Source of the DNA: Rhizomys pruinosus
Taxonomy: Eukaryota > Chordata > Mammalia > Rodentia > Spalacidae
DNA length: 64,000 nt
Assembly: GCA_009823505.1 (NCBI GenBank)
Contig: VZQC01003052.1
Location: 1,073,677 to 1,137,676, forward strand
Direction of reading: 5' to 3'
The notes under the pieces are model-generated. The model ran no database searches. It saw nothing but the letters and a program-made list of their open reading frames with translations, and was not told the DNA's origin. The translations under genes and the position numbers were made by a program. This document shows, piece after piece, positions 1 through 11,725 of this stretch; the stretch's first letter is position 1, and every line of letters begins with the position of its first letter.

Positions 1-127
1 CTCAGAAGAGAGCATTGGAACTGGAGTTATGGATGGTTGTTAGCCACCATGTGAGTACTGGGACTTGAACCTGCGTCCTCTACAAGAGCAGCTAGTACTT
101 TTAAACCCTGAGCCATCTCTTCAGCCC
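1..127 (-). mobile_element. B2/B3 SINE, cut by window edge
   Basis: Reverse-oriented tRNA-derived SINE. The body carries the complement of the B-box region and ends in the complement of the 5' head ('atctcttcagccc'). The window edge removes its tail. It is more diverged than the young B2 copies further on. Confidence 0.85.
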
Positions 128-275
128 TGTTCTTACTTCTGTAAGTTAAGACACAACCCCTAAAAATATTGCTAGCTTCTTTGTCTTTTGTTGGAGGGTG
201 GGTATACATGTGTTTAAGGTCAGATGTTGGTGTTGGGTGTTTCCTTTATTTTGCTCCACTTAAAAAAAATGATTT

Positions 276-500
276 GGGGCTGGAGAATGGCTCAGTGGTT
301 AAGAGCACTGACTGCTCTTGAGGAGAACCTGGGTCCAATTCCCAGCACCCACATGTCAGCTAACAACTATCCATAACTCCAGTACCAGAGGATCAAATGC
401 CTTCTTCTGACCTTCTCAGGTATTGCACAGCACAGGTGCACTTACACACATGGAGGCAGTACACTCATACCCATAAAATAAGTAATGAAGTATTTTAAAA
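276..500 (+). mobile_element. B2/B3 SINE
   Basis: Starts 'ggggctggagaatggctcag' and has a degraded B box ('gggtccaattccc'). It ends in the family tail with 'cccataaaataagtaatg'. Old copy with several substitutions. Confidence 0.85.
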
Positions 501-544
501 TGATTTTATTTGTACAAGTGTTTTGATGACTGATATATATATTG

Positions 545-830
545 GTATCTGTGTAGTATTGGCAAAGGCCGGAAGAGGGAGAACCACCATGTGGGTGCTG
601 GGAGTGGAAGCTGGGTCCTCTGGAAGAGGACCTCTTTTTTTTTTTTTTTTGTCCTGTTCCTACTCTCATTCCAGTTACCTCAGTTTCTCTCTGGCAATTG
701 AAGAACCACCCTCCCTGAGGTGAGGTGGTTCCAAAGTAGAAAAAAGTTCCTGTTGGTCTGCCCTTACAGTGAACGCTCATAACTCTGTATTGGAAGAGGA
801 ACTCTTAATCCTGAGCTGCCTCTCCAGCCT
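545..830 (-). mobile_element. B2 SINE split by a retroposed insertion
   Basis: The 3' part lies at about 545-633 and the 5' head at 791-830 ('cctctccagcc'). A T-tract-bearing insertion at 634-790 separates them, flanked by matching copies of 'tggaagagga'. The element therefore predates the insertion. Confidence 0.75.
634..790 (-). mobile_element. Unidentified retroposed transcript, ~140 nt plus poly(A)
   Basis: The insertion begins with about 16 T (a poly(A) tail read in reverse) and is flanked by 'tggaagagga' at 621-630 and 791-800, as expected from L1-mediated retroposition. The body matches no SINE family I recognise. Its middle can form a hairpin between 'gaaccaccctc' and 'gaggtggttc' (about 703-731). 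It could be a retrocopy of a small structured RNA or a truncated mRNA. I cannot name the source. Confidence 0.55.
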
Positions 831-839
831 GTTCACTTT

Positions 840-1045
840 ATTTTTTGAGACAGCATTTCATTGAACCCGGAGCTCACTGATAGGCTAGCCTGGTTGGCCC
901 ACCTGCCCTAGGGGTCTTCCTCTCCCTGCCTCCCAGCATTGGGATTACAGGTACATGCTGGCATGCCTGGTTATTTATTACCATGAAGTCGAGTGCTCAT
1001 GCTTGTGCAGCAAGTACTTTATCAAATGGGATCTCCCAACTCTAC
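840..1045 (-). mobile_element. Old B4-type (B1-like plus ID-like) SINE
   Basis: A B1-like block ('gggattacaggtacatgc') is followed by an ID-like head ('cttgtgcagcaagtacttta'). That order in reverse is typical of B4/RSINE elements. Strongly diverged. Confidence 0.6.
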
Positions 1046-1167
1046 TGTTAATTTTTTAGCTGTGCACACCATATACTTTTTAGATATTGCCAAGTTGCTC
1101 TCTGTACAAGTAGTAGAAAATTATAGTTCTTTACATTCCTTACATTCCCTTGGTTGCTAATATGTAA

Positions 1168-1303
1168 GGTTTTTTTTTTTTTTTTTTTTTTTTTGGTTTC
1201 TTTGAGACCAGGGTCTCCTTGTAGCCCCAGCTAGCCTGGAACTCACTCTGTAGACCAGGCTGGTCTCTGCCTCCCAAGTGCTAGGATTAAAGGCGTGTGC
1301 TAT
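1168..1303 (-). mobile_element. B1 SINE with clear target duplication
   Basis: Reverse B1 with a 25-base T tract and a small internal deletion. Both flanks carry 'tatgtaaggttttt', a direct duplication that marks the insertion exactly. Confidence 0.92.
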
Positions 1304-1542
1304 GTAAGGTTTTTAGAGTTAAGCTGGGACCAGTTGACTGAATATCTACTTGTGGTTGTTTAAATAAGTATTTCAGTGCCAGTTTCCAGGCAGTTTTAGA
1401 GGGCTGGGATATAGCAGAGAGAACAAGTTAAAATGGGGATCTCAACAGGATTGTCTTCTAGAAGGTAGGGGACAAATAAAGTAAAGGAAAATGTGTAAAA
1501 CATCAAGTTGTGGTAATTGCTTGAGGTTGAAACCAGTGGGGG

Positions 1543-2071
1543 AGAGCTATTGAGTATGGCCAGAGAAGTTGTTAGAGCCATTGAGTATGGCCAGAGAAGT
1601 TCTTAGAGCCATTGAGTATGTCCAGAGAAGTTCTTAGAGCCATTGAGTATGGCCAGAGAAGTTCTTAGAGCCATTGAGTATGGCCAGAGAAGTTCTTAGA
1701 GCCATTGAGTATGGCCAGAGAAGTTCTTAGAGCCATTGAGTATGGGCCAGAGAAGTTCTTAGAGCCATTGAGTATGACCAGAGAAGTTCTTAGAGCTATT
1801 GAGTATGGCCAGAGAAGTTCTTAGAGCTATTGAGTATGGCCAGAGAAGTTCTTAGAGCCATTGAGTATGGGCCAGAGAAGTTCTTAGAGCCATTGAGTAT
1901 GACCAGAGAAGTTCTTAGAGCTATTGAGTATGGCCAGAGAAGTTCTTAGAGCTATTGAGTATGGCCAGAGAAGTTCTTAGAGCCATTGAATATGGCCAGA
2001 GAAGTTCTTAGAGCCATTGAGTATGGCCAGAGAAGTTCTTAGAGCCATTGAGTATGGCCAGAGAAGTTCTT
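1543..2071. repeat. 31-bp minisatellite, 17 tandem copies
   Basis: The unit begins 'agagccattgagtatggcc' and ends 'agagaagttctt'. I count exactly 17 units: 15 of 31 bases and two of 32 (an extra g at units 7 and 11). Units 7-10 (from 1729) and 11-14 (from 1854) carry the same run of variants (extra g; 'gacc'; 'gctatt'; 'gctatt'), so a four-unit, 125-base block was duplicated. Unit 3 has 'tgtcc' and unit 15 'gaatat'. Copies are otherwise almost identical, so the array is recently homogenised. Confidence 0.97.
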
Positions 2072-2896
2072 ACTGAGAAAGGAATACCTGGCCAGAGTTA
2101 TGAGGAAGGTGAGGGAAGAAGTGTTGCCGATCTATACAGATGAGGATTCCAGGGAAAGGCAGCAAATTCAGAGCTTTGAGAGAGGAGTTTAGGTGACAAC
2201 AAGGAAGGCCAGCCTGGCAGGAACAAAGGGAGTTGAGAAACGTTGGTCAGATCACATGGAAACTTGTGGATGGTAGCTTTTACACTAAGACGAGCACTGA
2301 AGGCTTGTGAGGAGAGTGCAATCTAGCCAGCTCATTGTAATGGGATTGCTCTGCTGTGTTGGAATGAACTGAAGGCAGGAGGAATGAGAGGAGCAGGCCG
2401 ACCGGATAGGAGGCAACTGCAGGACTCCAGGCAAGAGTGATGGAAGCTAGAGTCTGGATGACAGCAGGTGAGGTGGTGAAACATAGGTTCTGGGTCTCTG
2501 TTAAGGGAAGAGTGTAGAAGACTTGTGAAAGTGAGTATGAGAAAAAAGGTAGAGGGACAACACCAGAATCCTAGACAACCAGAGGAAGGGGGCTTTTGTG
2601 GCCTGAGGTCAGTAGATTAGTGTGGCACATGATAAAATCAGGTGCCAACTAGACAATGTGTATGAGAGTCCCATAAGAAGTAGATGGCTCACTCAATGTA
2701 GTTAGAAGGGAGTTTTGGCAAATACACCACGTAGAAAGTTAAGTGGTAGATAGGAAATCATGGGGATGCTGCTGTGTTCCAGGTGGGGTTGGCAGAAGCA
2801 GAAAGAGTCCTATCCAGTTTACCTTGAGATAATTAATTGCCTTACATCAGGGGATGCAGTCAGTGAAGACAACATGTGCTGAGGGTCATAAGAATA
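2072..2896. other. Unique sequence, no feature recognised
   Basis: Purine-rich, non-repetitive sequence between the minisatellite and a B1. I see no long reading frame, SINE or RNA gene in it. Confidence 0.5.
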
Positions 2897-2898
2897 CT

Positions 2899-3053
2899 TT
2901 TTTTTTTTTTTTTGGTCTTTTCAAGACAGGATTCCCCTGTAGTCCAGCTGTCTTGGAACTCGCTATGTAGACAAGGCTGGCCTTGAACTCAGAGATCCGC
3001 CTGCCTCTGTCTCCCTAGTGCTGGGATTAAAGGTGTGCACTACCACGCCCAGT
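2899..3053 (-). mobile_element. B1 SINE
   Basis: Reverse B1 from the T tract through 'ctaccacgcccagtg'. Short flanking duplication 'agaata'. Confidence 0.92.
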
Positions 3054-3275
3054 GAAGAATAGTCTGTTTTGTACTCTGTTCTCTTCTAATCTCCAGCTCA
3101 GCCTTCCATGATCCTAACCTCTGGAAGCCAGAACTCACAATATCAGATACAGTTTAGCCTCCCTGGGCAGATCAGGAGGTGGGTAAATTGGAAAGACTGG
3201 AGTGGCAAGTAGGAGCAGGCTATTGGGTAAAAGGTACTTGGGGTTTAGGATTGAATTTTGGGCTGGGGACAGATA

Positions 3276-3450
3276 CTTTTTTTTTTTTTTGAACATATTT
3301 TTTTTGGTCTTTTCGAGACAGGGTCTCCCTGTAGTCCCAGCTGGCCTGGAACTCACTCCGTAGACCAGGCTGGTCTTGAACTCACAAAGATCCACCTGCC
3401 TCTGCCTTCCAAGTGCTAGGATTAAAGGCATGCGCCACCACACCCGGCGG
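3276..3450 (-). mobile_element. B1 SINE with double T tract
   Basis: Reverse B1. Its tail contains two T tracts separated by 'gaacata'. The 5' end is 'ccacacccggcgggg'. Flanks share 'atactttt'. Confidence 0.9.
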
Positions 3451-3786
3451 GGATATATACTTTTATATGATGACAGTGTATATTTAAAGTTATGTGCTGT
3501 ATCTCTATCAAAATACCAGAAGTGTTTAGCATTTTTAATGTTTTGGAATATTTGCATTTGCATATGCTCAAATGTGATACCTTGACTATGAGAACCAAGT
3601 CTAAATATAAGACATTTGTTTCATATATATGTACATATACATATATACATTTATATCTTACATAACCTGACACCTCAGGTTTTATATAATATTTTTAGTG
3701 CATGAGTATTAAGTAGGCCTATTGCATGAGGCTGGGTGTAGAATTTTCTACTTGTGGCAATGTGTGCTTAGAGTTTGAGATTTGGG

Positions 3787-3935
3787 GGCTGTGGAGATGG
3801 CTCAGTCAGTAAACTGTTTGCTGCACAACCATGGAGACCTGAGTTCAGATCCTCACCACTCATGTAAATGCCGGACACCAGGGCATATGTCTGTAATCCC
3901 AGTACTGTGGAAGTAGAGACAGCGGATCTGTGGAT
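3787..3935 (+). mobile_element. B4/ID-B1 type SINE
   Basis: The ID-like head 'ggggctgtggagatggctca' is followed by a B1-like block ('ctgtaatcccagtactg'). Diverged and truncated. Confidence 0.7.
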
Positions 3936-4364
3936 ATTTTAAAAATATGTTTAAAAGCTAAGAGAAATAACTACAGATTTATTTATTGATAGTTCCAGAA
4001 AAGAGGACAGAAATGTTGTAGAGGAGGTGGGGGGTGTCCCTCCATACGTAGGAGGTAACCAGATCTGTTGTATAGAGGGAAAGATTTTGCTAGAGGCTGG
4101 ACAGTTTTTCAGCTGCAATCAGATCAAGTAAGAGTCATGTCTAGGATGTAAATACAATTTGTTGAGTGTATGTAAATCAATGAATATGATTCATCATCTT
4201 CACTGGATGGCCAAGCACCCCATGGTGTTCCTATCGATAGAGAAGAGACATCCGAGAAAGGCTTGTCAATGATTAAAAACTTCCAGCAAATTTGGTATGG
4301 AAGGAATGTTTCTCTGCAAAACTAAGGCCATAGCTGATAGTGAAATGCTAAAGAATTTTCTTTT

Positions 4365-4634
4365 TTTAAAAAAATTTTATTTATTTATTTATTTTTTGTT
4401 TATTTATTTATTTTCTATGTGTATGAATGTACTTTCTGCATGTAGGTTTGTGCACCCATGTCGTGCAATGCCGCAGAGGTCAGAAGAGGTTGTCGGATTC
4501 CCCTGGAATTGGAGTTCTCCTGGAATTGGAGTTACAGACGGTTCTCAGCCACCATGTGGGTGCTGGGGATGGAACCCGGGTCCTCTGCAAGAGCAGTCAG
4601 CGCTCTTAACCGCTAGGCTATCTCTGTAGCCCCT
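4365..4634 (-). mobile_element. B2 SINE
   Basis: Reverse B2 with an A/T-rich tail, then 'tatgtgtatgaatgtac' and the B-box complement 'ggatggaacccgggtcc'. Flanked by 'taaagaattttctttt' on both sides, a clear target duplication. Confidence 0.94.
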
Positions 4635-4649
4635 AAAGAATTTTCTTTT

Positions 4650-5345
4650 AAAATCAGGAAGTGAGACAAGGAGGCTGTTCCACATGTGAGAGCAATATCA
4701 GAGCAGTCAGACAAGAAAAAAAAAAGGCATCCAAAAAGAAAAGTTCGAAGTGAAATGGTTTGTTTGCTGATAACATGATCCTCTAGGAGAAAACTTTAAA
4801 ATTCTCCACCAAGACCTACAATAACTAGTTAGCAAACAGGAGAGTTGTAATATGCAAAATTGTCTTATAACAGCAGTTAGCATTTCTTAACACTAACTGA
4901 ACTTTTGAGAAGACAAGCTCCTTTTTAATAATAGAAAATACAATATAGAAAAACCCTTAAAGTTAAATTAGTAAAGAAGTGAATAAAGCAGTAACATGTT
5001 GATAAAAGAATAGAAAATAACACAAGTAAACAAAGGTATCCTATGTTGATGGACTGGAATAATTAACAGTTAATATTCTTTTTTTTTTTTTTTTTGTCTT
5101 TTTGAGACAGGGTCTCCCTGTTGCTCTGGCTGTCCTGGAACTTACTCTAAACCAGGCTGGCCTTGAACTCACAGAGATTCGCCCACTTCTGCCTCCCAAG
5201 TGCTAGGATTAAAGGCGTACACCACCATGCCCAGCAACAATTAATATTCTTAATATGTCTATATTGTCCATGAGGCCTAAAGATTCAGTGTAATTCTTAT
5301 CAAAATTCCAATGACATTTTGCAAAGAAATAGAATATCCTGTAGT
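4650..5345 (+). mobile_element. Old L1 ORF2 fragment (RT region)
   Basis: Two blocks resemble old mammalian L1 ORF2. The first (about 4655-4860) has 'gtgagacaaggaggctgttc' and 'gataacatgatcct', corresponding to the RT region. The second (about 5245-5340) includes 'caaaattccaatgacatt'. Many stops and indels; a B1 interrupts it. It is clearly older than the L1 starting near 5463. Confidence 0.75.
5080..5235 (-). mobile_element. B1 SINE inside old L1
   Basis: Reverse B1, T tract to 'ccaccatgcccagc', with flanking 'ttaatattctt' repeats. It inserted into the older L1 fragment. Confidence 0.92.
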
Positions 5346-5839
5346 AGTTAATGTTGTTTACTTAACAGAATCTAGAAACATTTAGGAGATAAGGCTCTGG
5401 GAATACCAGTGAGGGATTATCCAGATTAGCTTAATGGAGGTGGACAAGGAGACTGTCCCAGAGGTTGGGGCTAGAGAAGAGACTGGAGATTTTGAGATCT
5501 CCTGAGCCCAGCGGCAGGAAGAGGGGGAGACAGGTAGGAACTGGGTGCCTCGGCAAGCTGATTGTTGATCCTTTTGGTCCTGCGTCTTTGGTTTTGATTG
5601 GCCTTTGTGGCTGTGGGGTTGGAGTTATCCTCCCAGCTGGATTAAAGGTGTGGTCTTGGCTTGATTAGATGTGTGGCTGTGGGGGCGGAGTTATCCTCCC
5701 AGCCGGTATTAAAGGCACGCTTGTGTGACTCTGAGATTTGAGATCTCCTGAGCCCAGCAGCAGGTGCCGGGCATGGGCTGAAGAGCGCCCCCCCCCCCCC
5801 GCCGCAAAAAAAAAAAAAAGCACAAAAGCAAGCCTTCAA

Positions 5840-6975
5840 CACAGTGAAAGGCATTTAGGACTCACATTGGAATACAGGCAAGTAGAAGCCCTATGCCAGG
5901 ATCACGAAGAAGAGACTAACTGGAAAGGGCAGGATAAATCCCACGCCAAGCTTTACCAACCCTATGGAAGACTCCTGCAGTGGATCCCTCGGGGATGCCC
6001 CAGGACACAGACATCAGAAACATAATTGGGAACATACTTAAAGAACTACAAGATCATAAAAACAAATTAAAGAACTAAGAAAAGAGATGAGGACTCAAGA
6101 AGGACCGAGACACTGAAAAGATCCATGCTGAAAAAGAAAATAGGAGACGACCAGAGAACAAGCGACAAAAAAGAGCTCCAAAAAGAAATAGAAACACTAA
6201 AGAAATCAGAAGAGGAAAGTGAAAAAGGAAATCAAACAACACTCCCAATCAAGAGAGAAAGGAATGAAAAAAGCTCAGATAGAACAGAATGGAGGAAGCA
6301 GAACAAAGAATATCAGACCTGGAAGATAACACAGAACAACTAAAAACCCTCAAGGAAAGATTATGAAAAATTTAAAAAACACAAAAAAAAAAAAACAGGG
6401 AGCAGATCTGTGGGACACTATGAAAAGATCAAACTCCGCATCATAGGAATAGAGGAGGAGAAGAATCCAAGAGAATGTATTGATCAGATCTTCAACAGAA
6501 TAATAGATTGAAAACTTCCCAAACTAAAAAAGACAAAGCCAATACCAATACAAGAAGCACATAGAACTCCAAACAGACAAGATCAGAAAAGAAATTCTCC
6601 ACGCCACATCATAGTTAAAATGCTAGACACCCCAAAACAAAGACAAAATCTAAAGCGACAAGAGAAAAAACAACAAGTGACCTATAAGGGGAAACCTATC
6701 AGAATAACAACTGACTTCTCAACGCAAACGATGAAGGCAAGAAGAACTGGAGCAAAGCATTCCCAGTGTTGAGGCGACAATGGATGCCAGCCCAGGTTAC
6801 TATACCCAGCAAAAATGTCAATCATATTTGAAAGGAGAGAGAAAATCTTCCATGACATAAACAACTTGAAAGAATACATGTCCGGAAAACAACCCTTCAG
6901 AGAATACTTGAAGCAATTCAAAAACAGAAGAAAGGGAGCCAACCAACCCCAGGCACCTAGAAGGAGAAATCAATA
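5840..6975 (+). pseudogene. L1 ORF1 remnant (RNA-binding protein)
   Basis: Intact L1 ORF1 encodes a trimeric RNA chaperone: coiled coil, RRM and C-terminal domain. Visible pieces in order: a Lys/Glu-rich coiled-coil stretch (6125-6340); a coiled-coil end reading ISDLED (near 6310-6330); RIIGIEEE at about 6438-6463 in the RRM; RTPNR (near 6564) and HIIVK (near 6606); YKGKPIRIT (near 6683); and, near the end, a block reading HDINNLKEYMSGKQPFREYL (about 6854-6912). Frames shift between blocks and there are internal stops. It is dead as a gene. Confidence 0.85.
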
Positions 6976-7054
6976 AAAGCATAACTGCAGAAGTTAAGAA
7001 ACCTAATCAAAACCAGCAATGGATAATAAGCAAAAGAAGCAACACAAACCTATC

Positions 7055-10000
7055 GTGTCATAACCTTAAATATTAATGGACTAAATTCCCCAATCAAAAG
7101 ACAGTAGACTGGGAGACTGGATTAGGAAACAGAATCCATCGATATGCTGTCTACAAGAAACAACATCTTACCTTCAAGGGACAGGACACCACCTTAAAGT
7201 GAAGGGATGGAAAAAAAAATTCCAAGCAAAATGGCACCAAAAGAAAGGCAGGTGTTGCTATTTTAATTCGGATAAAATAGACTTCAAAGTAAAAAGAAAT
7301 CAGAAGAGACAAAGAAGGCCATACATTTCATCAAAGGAACAATCCACAAGAGATTTCACAATTAATGAACAATAGCCCCAAATTCTGGTGCACCAAACTT
7401 TATAAAGCATTCTCCAGGACCACAAGTCACAGGACTAACCCCAGCACACTCATAGTGGGGACGTTTCAATACCCCACTGAGTCTTTGGATAGGTCAACAG
7501 GACAAAGAATAAAAGAGAGACATCTGAACTTGAACGATACATACACCAAATGGACCTCATAGACCTCTACCGAAACATTCCATCCTAATACCAGAGATAC
7601 ACTTTCTATCAGCACCCCACGGAACATTCTCCAAAATCGACCACATCCTGGGACACAAAAGAAACCTTCTACAAATACAAAAAGATTGAAATAATTTCAT
7701 GCATCCTGTCAGACCACGGTGCAATGAAGCTCAACATCAACACCAGGACAAAGCCCTCTGCCTACAAACACACATGGAGACTAAACAACACACTCGTAAT
7801 AATTGAATGGTCAAGAAGAGATAAAGAAAGAAATAAAACATTCCTGGAACTGAATGACAATGACATAAAACACAACAAACCTGATGGGATACCTTAAAAG
7901 CAAGTCCTAAGAGGGAGTTTATGAGCCCTGGGTGCCTACATTAGAAAAACAGAAAGAGCATCAAGTGAACTGATTAACACTAACAGCTAAAAAGCAACTG
8001 AGAGGCAACAACAGATGAACCCTAAATGCAACAGACAGAAGAAATAACAAAAATCAGAGCAGAAATCAATGAAAGAGAAACAAAGAAAACAATACAAAAA
8101 AATATGAAGCCAAAAGTTGGTTCTTTGAAAAGAATAAACAAGATAGACAGAACCTCTAGCCCAGTTAACAAAAAGAAGGAAGGAACAACTCCAAATCAAT
8201 ACAATCTGTGATGAAAAGGAAATATCACAAGGAACAAGGAAAAAGATCAAGAAAATTATATGGATATGTACAAGAACTAATTCTACAAGTTTGGAAAAAA
8301 CCTAAGAAGGAATGATGAATATCTGAAATCCTGGAATCACCAAAGCTTGGCCAAGAAGAGACCAGCAGCTAAACAGACCCATAACATATGAAGAAATAGA
8401 GGATGGTAGTAAGAAGCCTCCCAACTAAAAAAAGCCCAGGCCCAGACGGTGTTTCACAGCAGAATTCTATAAAACATTTTAAAGGACCTACAACCATTAT
8501 TATCTAAACTGTTTAGAAGGTATACAAGAGGGAATTCTCCCAAATTCCTTCTATGAAGCAACAACACTCTAATTCCAAACCAGGCAAAGATCCAACTAAA
8601 AAGGAGAATTAATAGACCCATCTCCCTCATGAACACAGATGCCAAAATTCTAAACAGAATACTGGCAAATCGTCATACGATGACCCCACATAAAGAAGAT
8701 CATCCATCATGACCAAGTTGGATTCATCACAGAGATGCAGGGATGGTTCAACATACGAAAATCAATAAACATCATCAAACACATAAATGGGAATCAAAGA
8801 CAAAACCACACCATCATCTCAATTGATGCTGAAAAAGCCTTTGAAAAATCCAGCATCCCTTCTTGCTTAAAGTCCTAGAAGGAATTGGATTGGAGGGATC
8901 ATTCCTCAATGTAATCAAAGCCATATACAGGAAACCACAGACAATATCATCAAATGGGGAAATGACAGAAACATTCCCTTTAAAGGTAGGAACTCGGCAA
9001 GGCAACTGCCCCCTATCACCACTCCTCTTCAATATAGTGCTTGAAACACTTGCTAGAGCAATAAGCAAGAAAAGATATTAAAGGAGTACTAATTGGAAAG
9101 AGGAAGTCAAACTATCCCTATTTGCTGATGATATGAGATATGATTTATTGTTTACTTAAGGGATGCAAAAAAACTCCACCAGCAAACTCCTAGAAACGAT
9201 AACACTTCAGCAAGTGGCAGGATACAAAATTAACCTTAAAAAATCAATGGCCTTTTCTTTACAACCAAGAACAAGCAACTGGAGAAAGAATTCAAAGACC
9301 TCCCACTCACAATAGCCTTAAAAACAATAAGATACCTAGGAACAAACCTAACCAAAGACACCAAAGGACCTCTACAACAAAAAATTTTTAAACCCTTAAG
9401 AAAGAAATTGAAGAAGACCTCAGAAAGATGAAAAACTTCCATGCTCATGGATTGGGAAATTAACATTGTAAAAAATGTCCATTTTGGGCTGGAGAATGGC
9501 CTAGCGGTTAAGAGCGCCAACCGTCTCTTGCAGAGACCCAGATCGTCCCAGCACCCACAATGGCTGAGACGACTCCAGTTCCAGGGGAATCCGAGACCCT
9601 CTTCTGACCCCGCGATTGCACGACACGGGTGCACAGACCTGCATGCAGACAGTACATTGATACAAATACAGAAATAAATAAAATTTAAAAAAAAATGTCC
9701 ATTTTACTAAAACTCTTGTATAGATTTAATGCAATCCCAAACAAAACCCCAAGAGTTTCTCACAGCTTGGAAACAAAAGTTCTTAAATTCATTTGGAAAA
9801 ACAAAGACCCCCGAATAGCCAAATCCAACCCTGAGTGAGGAGGGATCTTTATACCAGATTTTAAAACTATACTACAGGGCTATAGTCATAAAAACAGCCT
9901 GTACTGGCCAAAAACAGACGTTGACCAATGGAACAAAACCGAAGATCCAAATCTGAGCACATACAATTTCAGCCATCTCATATTGACAAGGGGGCCAAGA

Positions 10001-11035
10001 AACCACAATGGAGAAAAGACAGCATCTTTCAGCAAGTGGTGTTGGCAAAACTGGATCACCACTTGTAGAAGAATGAAATTTAAACCCCTACCCTCATCCC
10101 TGTACAAAAGTCAACTCCAGATGATTCAAAGACCTCAACGTGAAACCCCAAACTCTGAAGGTGATAGAAGAAAAAGTTGGCAGCAGACTACAAGACATAG
10201 GCATAGGAAAAGCTTCCTAAATCAGACAGCATGCTGCACAAGAATTAAGGTCGACAATTGACAAATGTGGACCTCATCAAACTCAAAAGCTTCTGTACAT
10301 CAAAAGAACAATCAAGGAAGGTGAAGAGAAATCCCACAGAGTGGGAGGAAACCTCACTGAAGATACATCTGACAAAGCATTGATTTCCAGAATATAAACT
10401 ACTCAAAAAACAAAAGAGAAAAGAAAACAATGACCCGCTCAATAGATGGAGCAAAGAACTGAACAGAGACTTCACAAGTGATGGAATAGAGTGTCTGAGA
10501 AACACCTCAAGAACTGCCAACATCAGTAATCATTAAGGAAATGCAAATAAAACCACTTTAAGATACATCTTACTCCAATAAGACTGGCTAGGATCAAGAA
10601 AACGAATGATACCAAGTGCCTGGAGAGGTTGTGGGGAAAGTGGGAACACTCATCCACTGCTGGTGGAATGTAAACTCGTACAGCCACATGGAAAGCAGTG
10701 TGGAGAACCTTGGAAGACTTGGAATGAACTTGCACCCGACCCAGCCATACCACTCCTGGGCATGTACCCTCAAGATTTACGCCACCACAGAGATACATGC
10801 GCGGCCATGTTATTGCAGCTCTCTTCACAATAGCAAGAGTGGAACCAACCAAATGCCCCCCACTGACAAGTGGATAGAGAAAATGGTGGCATCTACAATG
10901 GAGTTCTATGCAGCAGTAAAGAAAGACGACATCATGAGCTTTGCAGGAAAATGGCTGGAGCTAGAGGACATCATGCTGAGTGAAGTAACACAGTCCCAGA
11001 AAACAAACGACGAATGGTATCCCTCATCTGTGGAT
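7055..11035 (+). pseudogene. L1 ORF2 remnant (endonuclease / reverse transcriptase)
   Basis: L1 ORF2 encodes an APE-type endonuclease, a reverse transcriptase and a Cys-rich C-terminus. The endonuclease start reads TLNINGLNSPIK at 7062-7097. The RT active-site motif FADDM lies at 9121-9135, where families usually have F/YADD. The C-terminal part includes IPLLGMYPQD (near 10748) and SFAGKWLELEDIMLSE (near 10936). Multiple frameshifts and stops occur throughout, and a B2 at 9486-9690 interrupts it. Confidence 0.88.
9486..9690 (+). mobile_element. B2 SINE inserted in L1 ORF2
   Basis: Begins 'gggctggagaatggcctagc' and ends in an A-rich tail. It is flanked by perfect copies of 'aaaaaatgtccatttt' (9470-9485 and 9690-9705), so it inserted after the L1 integrated. 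Confidence 0.96.
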
Positions 11036-11521
11036 GCTAGTGCCAATTACCCAGTTGTAAGTATTTTCTTGTGTAGGGCACTGAGCTTTTGTACAAAGCA
11101 AGTTGGGCATAATGCATTTGGAAACAACAACAACAACAGAAAGACTGCAATCAAAGAACTGACTGAAACAGCGACTTCTGCTCAAAACAGTCAACTTCCC
11201 CATGGAAATATTGAGAAAGACTAAGAGGGATGGAAAGCATGTTTGGCAGAATGCATGAGAGCTCTGGCGGGGTGGGGGGAAAGAGCGGGAACATGGGTCT
11301 AGTTTTGTTAAAATAAATAAATAATTTATGTAAAAAAAAAAAAAAGAAAAAACATTTTAATTAGCTTCATTGATGACATATGAGATCTCATTTGGTTTTC
11401 ACACTGCCAGTGATGATGTCATGGTGTAGGATTCCTACTTTCCTTGTGACTTAGCTTTGCCTGTAGTCTTTAGGAGCTCAACACTTTGCACTAAACCCTG
11501 ACTTTAAATTATACAGAACTT

Positions 11522-11669
11522 GCCGGGCGTGGTGGCGCACGCCTTTAATCCTAGCACTTGGGACGCAGAGGCAGGCGGATCTTAGTGAGTTCAAGGCCAG
11601 CCTGGTCTACAGAGTGAGTTCCAGGACAGCTGGGGCTACAGGGAGACCCTGTTTCGAAAAGACAAAAAA

Positions 11670-11708
<39 letters not shown>

Positions 11709-11709
11709 A
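11522..11709 (+). mobile_element. B1 SINE with (AAAT)n tail
   Basis: Full-length forward B1 from 'gccgggcgtggtggcgcacg'. The tail has expanded into about 12 AAAT units. 'aaattatacagaac' flanks both sides. Confidence 0.96.
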
Positions 11710-11725
11710 TTATACAGAACACGTT

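Larger units (their letters stand above)
5463..11345 (+). mobile_element. Nearly full-length, defective rodent L1
   Basis: A 5.9-kb plus-strand LINE-1. Layout: a 5' region with internal tandem similarity (5463-5800), ORF1 remnant (~5840-6975), ORF2 remnant (~7055-11035), a 3' UTR and a terminal A-rich tail (~11331-11345). The 5' part repeats 'agatctcctgagcccagc' at about 5495 and 5747 and a 'gtggctgtgggg' block twice, like the monomeric promoters of rodent L1s. Both ORFs have many frameshifts and stops, so the element cannot be autonomous. A younger B2 is inserted in ORF2 at 9486. Confidence 0.93.

Noticed and set aside
1543..2071. Regular 31-bp repeats as a possible CRISPR array
   Set aside because: There are no unique spacers; the whole unit is repeated head to tail in a rodent genome. 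It is a minisatellite.
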